This document shows positions 56,894 through 64,000 of a stretch of DNA of 64,000 nucleotides, piece after piece. Origin of the DNA: Gracilaria domingensis. Lineage: Eukaryota; Rhodophyta; Florideophyceae; Gracilariales; Gracilariaceae. The stretch covers positions 106,904 to 170,903 of the forward strand of contig VCMS01000094.1 in the NCBI GenBank assembly GCA_022539475.1, read 5' to 3'. The position numbers were made by a program, and so were the translations under genes. The notes beneath the pieces are model-generated. The model did not search any database and was not told where the DNA came from. It was given only the letters and a program-made list of their open reading frames with translations. How positions within the stretch are numbered: position 1 is the stretch's first letter; the number at the start of each line of letters is the position of its first letter.

Positions 56894-58963
56894 ATGCCGC
56901 AACCGCCTCGAGGTTCTCGAGCTGGTTCAGCGCGGTCGTCAGCTGCGGTTCCACCCGTTGCACCGACGTCCCGGTCTATCCCAGATGAGGCGCAACCTCT
57001 TGAGGTCGTACCCCGCCCCCGGAGAACGCGTTCAGTTACGGAAGCACCTAAGGAAAACGTGGGTTCTGCTCAACCCGTCGTTGAGACACCATCCATGGTT
57101 AACCCTAACGCTGCTACCGTAGCCGAGTTGGCTAGGTTGGAATCCCGCTTGGATATTAATCACGCTGCTCACGTGGAACTCCTACAGGATGTTACCTCGT
57201 TGAGGACGCAGGTTGATAATGCCCAGGTGAGGGATGTCTCAGGAGACTTACGTCTTCTGAGAAGGGACGTGAATTCCATTATGGAAAATCTGGGTACCCC
57301 AGACGTCTTCGTCACGGAGTACCGGGCATTTGTCGAGGAAATGCGCACCGATATCGGTCGAATTCGTTCGCGCTTGGAAACGCTGGAGGATACAATCCGC
57401 ATGGATGAAGCTGTGGACGCACAGGTTCCTCAAGGAAATCCATCTGCAGATGAAGACCATCGTTCGGTGAAGCAGAAACGTCGACACCCAAAACGAGTTC
57501 ACTATGATTCGGATTCATCGCGCTCTGACTCGAGCGGCATGACTGAAGACAGTTCGTCAGATTCATCTGATAGTGATGACAACCGTCATAGGTCACGTTC
57601 GACACGGTCGAAAGCGACGCAGTCTACTCAGGCAGTGATGAGATCACGCGTGAAAGGACGGCGCCACTTGGGACTCAAAGAGTTAAAGCCGACGGACCCG
57701 CTCTACACAAAGCTGTTGTCGTACCGCTATTATCGGTTGGAGGATGTTACTTCGAATCGCTCCTCGCGAGGAACCGGTAAGGTGAAGGACTACATTCGAA
57801 GGTTGAATGTTACCCTTGAAACAAGGAAGTTCTCGGGGACAGATCCTATCCTTATCTTGGATTTCCTTGCCAGGTTCGTCCAGGAGGCCGATATACTCGG
57901 TATGAGTGAAGCACAGGCATATGTGGCACTGCCGTACTTCCTGACAGGGACTGCGGAAGATCAGTACAACTCAGTTCGAGGAACCTCGAGAGCCTCGGAA
58001 GGAGGAGTCACGTGTTGGCCGGAAGCCGTGAACTACCTTCTCAGGTCGTACGCGACTTCCAACGCGATTTACAGTGCTACTCTTGCTGTTCGCGACACTA
58101 GACAGAAGAGTGGAGAATCTGAAACGGTTTATTCAACGCGGTTGAACAAAGCGTTTCACCGATGTGGTAATTTGTATTCCGCACAGGAGCGGTGTACCAT
58201 GTTTGTTGATGGTTTGGACCCCACCATTCGGTCGTTGGTCGCTCGCCGACGCGAGGAAAAACGCCGAATGACGTACCTAGAGTTGGTTAATTACGCCCAG
58301 GCGGAAGGAGAGACGTATCGAGCCCGCAACCCGGGGCAGCGCCGCTCGAAAGCGCTACTCGCGGAGAGTTCGTCACCATCGATGTCGGTTTTGCGACGTG
58401 AAACCGCTGTCGGTGATGCTGATAACGTCCACTTCATCGGAAGTAACCCCGATTCTTACGGATCTACGGACCTGCCGTCAACCTCGATTCCGAGCACGGA
58501 AGAAGACCCCGCATTGTATGCCCAAGGTGTCCGGGTGCCTGCAGCCCCGCTGCCTTACGCTAACAATTCGTCGCGTCTGAACCGTCCAGGGTGGAAGGAC
58601 ACAGCACCACAACGTCGAGTGGACAATCGCCCTCGCGACAAACCGGCCTCGGTCATATGTTACCAGTGCTACCTTCCAGGTCACGTATCGACGCAGTGCA
58701 TATTTCCGCCGTCGCACCGGCCGAAAATTATTGCGTATTACGACGCCCTCACGCCCGAGGAAAAGGAATCTGTTCCGCGAAAGGAATATGATAAGGCCAG
58801 AGCTGAACTGGGATTACCGGTTCCGGTCTATGCTCAGCCCTCCGTTCCGGCACAGGCACCTTCGAACCAGGTTCAAGGCGAAGTACCCACGCATGGGGTT
58901 CAGTTAGGCCCCCCGAACGGAGTTCAGGCACCGAATTCGGTGAGCCCCGTTCAGAAAAACTGA
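56894..58963 (+). CDS. TE2 Gag
   Basis: 689 aa from the ATG at 56894 (MPQPPRGSRAG...); the frame is open from 56825 without an ATG. N-terminal basic/Ser region; a predicted coiled coil at about 75-175 (AELARLESRLDINHAAHVELLQ...). Then acidic/Ser and basic patches, a retrotransposon gag helical core at about 255-460 (WPEAVNYLLRSYA, RCTMFVDGLDPTIRSLV), and a CCHC zinc knuckle near 585 (CYQCYLPGHVSTQC). It ends in a Pro/Gln-rich tail. The frame is intact. Pol lies in a different frame starting just after the gag stop, with stem-loops at the junction. Confidence 0.88.
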   Translation: MPQPPRGSRAGSARSSAAVPPVAPTSRSIPDEAQPLEVVPRPRRTRSVTEAPKENVGSAQPVVETPSMVNPNAATVAELARLESRLDINHAAHVELLQDVTSLRTQVDNAQVRDVSGDLRLLRRDVNSIMENLGTPDVFVTEYRAFVEEMRTDIGRIRSRLETLEDTIRMDEAVDAQVPQGNPSADEDHRSVKQKRRHPKRVHYDSDSSRSDSSGMTEDSSSDSSDSDDNRHRSRSTRSKATQSTQAVMRSRVKGRRHLGLKELKPTDPLYTKLLSYRYYRLEDVTSNRSSRGTGKVKDYIRRLNVTLETRKFSGTDPILILDFLARFVQEADILGMSEAQAYVALPYFLTGTAEDQYNSVRGTSRASEGGVTCWPEAVNYLLRSYATSNAIYSATLAVRDTRQKSGESETVYSTRLNKAFHRCGNLYSAQERCTMFVDGLDPTIRSLVARRREEKRRMTYLELVNYAQAEGETYRARNPGQRRSKALLAESSSPSMSVLRRETAVGDADNVHFIGSNPDSYGSTDLPSTSIPSTEEDPALYAQGVRVPAAPLPYANNSSRLNRPGWKDTAPQRRVDNRPRDKPASVICYQCYLPGHVSTQCIFPPSHRPKIIAYYDALTPEEKESVPRKEYDKARAELGLPVPVYAQPSVPAQAPSNQVQGEVPTHGVQLGPPNGVQAPNSVSPVQKN

Positions 58964-59007
58964 CTTCGGGAGTTTCCCCTACGGGAGGGGCGCCTTCCGA
59001 GCCGAAG

Positions 59008-60600
59008 TTGAAGGCGCCCGAGGCGTCACAGCTTCGCTCCCCAGCTGTTAGAATCCTTTCAAGGATAGCGGCTACAACTGACGTGAGCTCAGAACACCTT
59101 TCGGTTCTACGTCGTCCGTGGATACGGTCCCGTAATCTCCGTATTCCGGAAAGAGTTCTTGTGATGGCCAAGAGAAACTACAAAGTTTATGCCGATCTTG
59201 GCTTGTCTAACCAGTTCATGGTTCGACAGTTGTCTGTGTTGGATACAGGAGCTGCACCGAACCTGATTCACCTTGAGTTGGTGCCACCCGCGCTACGGGA
59301 TGAAATTCGTCATGGTCCAGGTTTGGACATCGCGGATGCCAACAATAACCCGTTGCGTACTCTCGGGTACATACCTCTCATGGTACGATTAGGAACCTGT
59401 ATGGTTAAAGTGGATTTCATGGTTTGCAAAAGCATTGCCGCACCGGTGATACTCGGTTGTGACTTTTGTGATCGTTTTGTTGAAGCGATTCGACCTCGAG
59501 CTCGAGTTGTTACCATGGATGATGGTTCCGAAATACCGATTGTAAGGAAACCGCTAAAGAGAGCTACACGCAAGCGCGTCCCGCTCCCTGCTGCACAGGA
59601 AGTTCCAACCGTCGACCCGGTATCATCTAAGCTCCATGTGGCTCATGCCATCGCAATCCCTGCGCAATCCCAAGTTTGGGTCACCATAACTACTAATCAG
59701 TCTGGTCTACGTGTGGTACAACCATTGCCATCATTGTATGATCAGAAGCAACTCGCTTTGGCGAACGGAGTAATCTCGGTGGAACCCGACAAACCATTCA
59801 GAGTTTTGGTCGCCAACTTTGGCACAACCCGACAGTGGTTAGCTAAAAACCAAATCCTTGGTACCACTCTCCCACACCCTGCTGCAATCGTACCGACGAA
59901 GATACCCGTTGCGGATGTTCTCGGTATAACCGATGCTAAGGAGGGGGAGGGATCAGCGGAAACCGCTTTTACCGCATCGGTTACCCCGGCGAGCGAAGTT
60001 ACCGAATCGCTGGCACCCACCGAGGGTAAAGCGTTGCCACCAGGAACGGAAGATACAGACCCTGTCAAGGAACTGGAACAGTTGAATTTTGATCATGTAC
60101 CTGAATCTCATAGAGGTAAGCTAAGAGAAATGTTGAGGGAGTTCACACCGATGTGGGATGGATCCCTCGGGACAATTGGAATCACGGAACACCGTATTGA
60201 CCTACTTCCAGGTACTAGCCCCATTTCCCAACACCCATACCGGGCTGGTCCCAAAGCTAGGGAAGAAGAGCAATCTCAGGTTGAGAAGATGTTACGCGCT
60301 GGCGTCATAGAGGCGGCTCAATCCGCTTGGGCCTCACCCGTGGTGCTAGTTCCAAAAGCGGACGGATCGTGGCGATTCTGTATTGATTACCGTCGTCTAA
60401 ATTCGGTCACCGTCAAAGACGTTTATCCCATACCCAGGATGGACGAATACATTGACTCGCTTGGGAGTGCTACAGTGTTCACCGCCTTGGATGCCAATTG
60501 GGATACTGGCAAGTTCCGATCCGTGAAAAGGATAAGGACAAAACTGCTTTTGTGTGCCACCAAGGTTTGTACCGGTTTAAGCGAATGCCGTTCGGATTAA
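59008..60600 (+). pseudogene. TE2 pol, part 1: aspartic protease and start of RT
   Basis: 530 codons. Retropepsin-like protease with active-site DTGA near residue 80 (LSVLDTGAAPNLIHLEL) and a later VILGCDF strand. After a linker the RT domain begins at about residue 395 (PYRAGPKAREEE..., WASPVVLVPKADGSWRFCIDYRRLN). The frame is lost within the RT fingers at about 60500, where the expected sequence continues in another frame. The tail of this frame from about 60505 to 60600 is out-of-frame noise. Confidence 0.88.
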
Positions 60601-61619
60601 CCAACGCACCGGCTACGTTTCAACGTGCTATCGATATCCTCTTGGCTCGATTCAAGTGGAAGACCTGCTTGGTGTATCTTGACGATATCATCGTGTTCTC
60701 CGATAACCTTGATGACCACTTAACACACGTCCGGGACGTCATGAGAGTCCTCAGGGACGCGGGCATTACGCTGAAACTCAAGAAGTGCGAGTTCTTCACA
60801 TATTCTGTCAAATACCTAGGGCATATCATTCGACCTGGACAGCTCTCAGTTGACGCAGTTCGCGTGAAGTCGCTGAAAGAAGCGAAACACCCTACGACAC
60901 AAACGGAACTCCGCAGTTTTCTGGGTCTCTGTAATGTATATCGGCGTTTTGTCCCGAACTTCGCAGATATTGCGACCCCTCTTAACCACCTTTTGAGAAA
61001 AGGTCAACCAGTTCAACTGGAACCCCTAGGCGACGCGGAAGCGTCTGCCTTTTCGGCATTAATTGACGCAGTAACGTCACCGCCAATCTTGGCTTTGCCT
61101 AAGCTAGGACTTCCATTCGAAGTAGACACTGACGCCAGTGCACACCAGGTTGGTTGCGCCCTGTTTCAGGTCACGGAAGACGGCGTGAGAAATCCAATTG
61201 GATACTGGTCGCGATCCTTGAACGTACACGAACGTAACTACTCAGTTTCGGAGAAAGAGTGCTTAGCCGTTGTATGGGCTCTAACTACCTTGAGGCCATA
61301 TCTTATGGGCAACCATTTTACGGTACATACGGACCACTCATCTCTCCGATGGCTCATGGAAATCTCGGAACCATCAGGACGCTTGATGCGTTGGCGCTTG
61401 AGGTTATCGGAGTTCGATTTCACAGTTACGTACAAAAAAGGAACGTTGAATCTGCAGACAGATGCACTCTCCCGCTTGGGAACAGATGCAGAAGCGGCAC
61501 CAGTTGACGATCTGGACATACCATGCTTTATGGTGGAAGAACAAGCAGGTTGGGTCGAATCCTTGTCGGATGACATCTGTGACGACATCTGCTCACTTCT
61601 GAGAAGTTGGATCCCTTGA
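60498..61619 (+). pseudogene. TE2 pol, part 2: RT core and RNase H
   Basis: Continues RT with FKRMPFGLTNAPATFQR, the catalytic YLDD box (VYLDDIIVFSD) and the thumb (KCEFFTYSVKYLGHII). It then encodes the Ty3-type RNase H with VDTDAS, NYSVSEKECLAVVWA and TDHSSL. Catalytic residues are present. Frame relation to part 1 implies a one-base loss. The frame is lost again at about 61600. Confidence 0.88.
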
Positions 61620-62566
61620 CTGGATCTTTTGTACCCATCACTCCCGAGGAGATGATCCGAGAACAGCAAACGGATGAGTTTTGTACGCGAATTCGCGCTC
61701 GTCTCAATGGAGGAGATCGTATACCTTTTCAGGTTAACGATCAGGGGTACTTGGTTAGGTTGGTCGAAGCGTATACCCAAATTGTGGTCCCATACTCGCT
61801 GCAAAACCGTGTGTTGGTAATGACACACTATGTGAAGGTAGGAGCCCACCCAGGAGGTCGAAAACTATACTTGACCCTGTGTAGGGATTTTTACTGGCCG
61901 TCAATGGCATTGGACTGCTACGCAGTACGACGCTCTTGCACCGAGTGCGCTAAGAATAACGTGAAACTTCGTAAGTACTCGAAGAAGTTAACGCTGTTCC
62001 CAGCACGGTCTCCTTTGGAGTTTATCGCTATCGATATCTTAGGTGAATTGATCAGAACCGCAAGAGGTAATCGATACCTTCTGGTTATCACCGATCGGTT
62101 CTCTAAGTTGGTACGGACAGTCCCGCTGAAACGGATTACGGCCACCGTGGTTGCACAAGCTTTTGTCACCCACTGGGTCTTTGTGTACGGTCCACCGGTT
62201 CATCTATTATCAGATAACGGTTCACAGTTCACGTCGAAGTTTTTCCAGGACGTCTGTCGGATCTTGAGTGTCAAGAATCTATTCACGACCACCTACCACC
62301 CCCAAACAAATGGTCAGGTAGAACGATTTAAGCGTACCATGCTGAATGCATTAAGATCTTATGTGGCAGATCATCCTAAGGATTGGGATTTGTATACGGA
62401 CGCTATTACGTATGCGTACAACACCCAAGTCCACAGGGTAACGAAGCTAGCACCTTTTGAGTTGGTATTGTCAAGAGTACCGCCACCGGTTGCAATCGAG
62501 GCTCAAGAAACGCTTTCTACGTACCCGTCTGTTGGTTATACAGGAACGCTTGGAAGGATTGGTTAA
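61607..62566 (+). pseudogene. TE2 pol, part 3: integrase zinc finger and DDE core
   Basis: HHCC zinc-binding domain (H...H and CTEC, about residues 73-115) followed by the integrase core: D in AIDILG (about 142), D in LSDNGSQFTS (about 202) and E in HPQTNGQVERF (about 240). All three catalytic residues are intact. The frame is lost at about 62540, before the C-terminal domain. Confidence 0.88.
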
Positions 62567-62571
62567 CCAAA

Positions 62572-63429
62572 ATGGTACCGGTCGCTCGCACAGCGATGGA
62601 TAAGGCGCAGGCCGCTTATAAGCGCAACTTCGATGCGAAGGTTAAGACCCCATTACCAAAGGTCAAACCAGACGATATGGTATTTCTCCGCAAAGAATAC
62701 TATAATCCGGAGAAGGAACGCCGCCACAAGCTCTCGCCTATCGCGGAAGGACCCTACAAGGTTATTTCCGTCACGGACGATACCGTAGTATTGGATATCA
62801 ATAATCTCCACGAACGGATATCGTTAGACCGTGTCGCGCTGGCCCCACCACCCTACGTTCACGTTAACACCCAACTGGGTGAAGCTACAGGGGACGAACA
62901 GGTCGTATCTTCGCGCCCTGCGACTCTCCGCCCTGATTGCGGCTTATCGGATCTACCGAAGTCAGAATCACCCACGCGGGTAGCACAACCCGTTGCGGGA
63001 GACGAAGAGGAAAACTCAACTAGAGTTGACCCCCCACCGGACGTCGTGGCTCCCGTGCCACCGCCTAAGGAGGGGGAGGAAAGTACGGAACCCGTTACAC
63101 CGGCGTCGCACGGTCACACTGTGTCGCAAGGTACCGCCACCAATCTCGCGGTCTCTACCGATAGCGTTGTGGTGCGCCGAGGCGCTGTACCTCGTGGTGA
63201 TACTCCGTCGAGTTCGTTGAGCAATGCGCTGGAAACGACACGACCCACCCAGGGGGTACACACCGCTGTGGATAACGTAACCCCGTCGGGAACACCACAA
63301 CTGAGTGAGGTCACCACCCGCAGAGCGGAGAAGACAGTATCTGTAGACCCGGGCTTCCCGGAGAACGCAGAGCCGCAAGCGGTAGATCAGCTCAATGTTA
63401 CGACCGGTGTTAACCACGCCGTGGTATGA
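62572..63429 (+). pseudogene. TE2 pol, part 4: integrase C-terminus (GPY/F) and linker
   Basis: Begins with the helical AYKRNFDAKV region, then DDMVFLRKEYY and GPYKVISV...ISLDRVAL, the GPY/F module. About 190 residues of Pro/Ser/Thr/Val-rich linker follow. The frame stops at 63429, but a different frame continues into a short chromodomain-like stretch. Confidence 0.82.
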
Positions 63430-63552
63430 GGAAACGAGAAGTCGTACTTACCCGCGTATTATTTGGGAAAACAACCTTGGAAAGGTGAAGTACGAAGTAC
63501 GAGTTTGGAAACCGTCGATGGTGCACCCACGCCGCGTGGCAGAGGACTCATG
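63430..63552 (+). pseudogene. Chromodomain-like remnant at the end of TE2 pol
   Basis: A frame through about 63455-63552 reads RIIWENNLGKVKYEVRVWKP and then stops at TGA. The spacing of I-W...KYEVRVW resembles the first half of the TE1 chromodomain. It is short and probably damaged; the second half of the fold is not evident. Confidence 0.45.
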
Positions 63553-64000
63553 ACACACCCAAGTGGAGAGTAACACGTTGTGTGACGTGGTGACGTATGA
63601 AAAGCACCGCCGACGCGGGAACTGCTGACAGTAAGTCGCGTGCGCGAGTACCACACGTGCACGGTGCACGATGTACGGTCGCCAACCGTAGGCGAACGGA
63701 CACCTGTTAGGGTAACTCGTGGCTCACACGTGCCACCGCCTGGCCAACCAGAAGGCCGCGATATGCACTGTGATTGGTCAATCCGCCTCCATGGCGCACG
63801 AGCGAGACCCTGCCCGTTCTCCGTCGCACGGACGATCCTTCTGGATAGCAAGAGGGAGCTCAGAATCCCGAAGCTACCGTTGAGGTTGGAAGCTCAACCA
63901 AAACGAGCACGAAGCTCGTCAGACTCAAGTAAGAGAGTACTTCAAGAAGAACCTTTGTGAAGATTGAACGCTCCTGGCGTAAAGTTTGCTAGTTGTCGCG
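63553..64000. other. TE2 3' tail, possibly start of the 3' LTR
   Basis: Noncoding. It contains TACGGTCGCCAACCGTA-type stems near 63674-63690 and repeated CACGTG-containing words. Too little is inside the window to define an LTR. Confidence 0.35.

Larger units (their letters stand above)
55741..64000 (+). mobile_element. TE2: Ty3/gypsy-type LTR retrotransposon, degenerate pol, truncated by window end
   Basis: Order: leader (55741-56893), gag, protease, RT, RNase H, integrase, GPY/F, chromodomain-like remnant, then a noncoding tail to the window edge. Integrase after RNase H defines Ty3/gypsy. Gag is intact; pol has at least four frame breaks. LTR borders were not resolved: no long direct repeat between the leader and the tail was seen by eye, so the 3' LTR may lie beyond the window. 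Its left edge abuts the truncated TE1 pol, suggesting insertion of TE2 into TE1. Confidence 0.8.

Noticed and set aside
55741-64000. Attempt to define TE2 LTRs by matching the leader (55.8-56.8 kb) with the tail (63.5-64.0 kb)
   Set aside because: No convincing long direct repeat seen by eye; the 3' LTR is probably incomplete or outside the window.

Overview
The window is nuclear DNA from a plastid-bearing eukaryote, most likely a red alga. It encodes TIC110 of the plastid inner envelope, eukaryotic housekeeping proteins (CK2 alpha, eL22, CMC2, an NHE exchanger, a hormone-sensitive-lipase homologue, a FANCE-like protein) and secreted or Golgi proteins suited to a polysaccharide-rich wall. Most coding regions are single exons. 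Only three genes show convincing short spliceosomal introns with GT...AG borders: CMC2 (85 nt), CK2 alpha (206 nt) and the BAG protein (103 nt). An intron-poor gene set with long repeat-rich spacers fits a florideophyte-type red alga, but this is inferred from content; no species-specific marker was seen.

Layout. 0-12 kb: four minus-strand genes (secreted beta-sandwich protein, three-pass membrane protein, ubiquitin-like/BAG co-chaperone, large RecB-nuclease/RNase H/helicase protein). 13-24 kb: NHE-type antiporter, CMC2, CK2 alpha, hormone-sensitive lipase and an FkbM-type methyltransferase. 24-31 kb: about 6.5 kb with no convincing gene, holding hairpins and diverged short repeats. 31-34.8 kb: an extremely GC- and CpG-rich island with a membrane RING-H2 protein, a PP2C phosphatase and a small coiled-coil protein. 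34.8-39.3 kb: a 1,497-aa secreted malectin/PKD/TIG/beta-propeller protein whose GC falls steadily from 5' to 3' away from the island. 40-47 kb: an APH-fold kinase with a probable frame break, FANCE-like, TIC110. 47-48.5 kb: five near-perfect inverted repeats, then an intact PIF/Harbinger transposase and eL22. 50.6-64 kb: two adjacent, probably nested, Ty3/gypsy-type elements.

The most unusual signal is in the retroelement block. The first element (TE1, about 50.6-55.7 kb) has an integrase tail plus chromodomain and polypurine tract on the minus strand, and on the plus strand a two-frame module ending in an RG-rich tail. The whole of TE1, coding and noncoding, is sprinkled with the palindrome ACCANNTGGT: 13 exact copies in about 4.4 kb plus many one-mismatch copies. 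The adjoining element (TE2, about 55.7-64 kb; intact gag, pol broken by several frameshifts) largely lacks it, but its leader carries eight copies of a different dyad, ACTC-N(3-6)-GAGT. Each element may carry its own self-recognition motif, comparable in logic to the motif arrays bound by VANC anti-silencing proteins of VANDAL transposons; that functional reading is inference.

All domain calls were made by eye from translated sequence. No database search, folding program or splice predictor was run.
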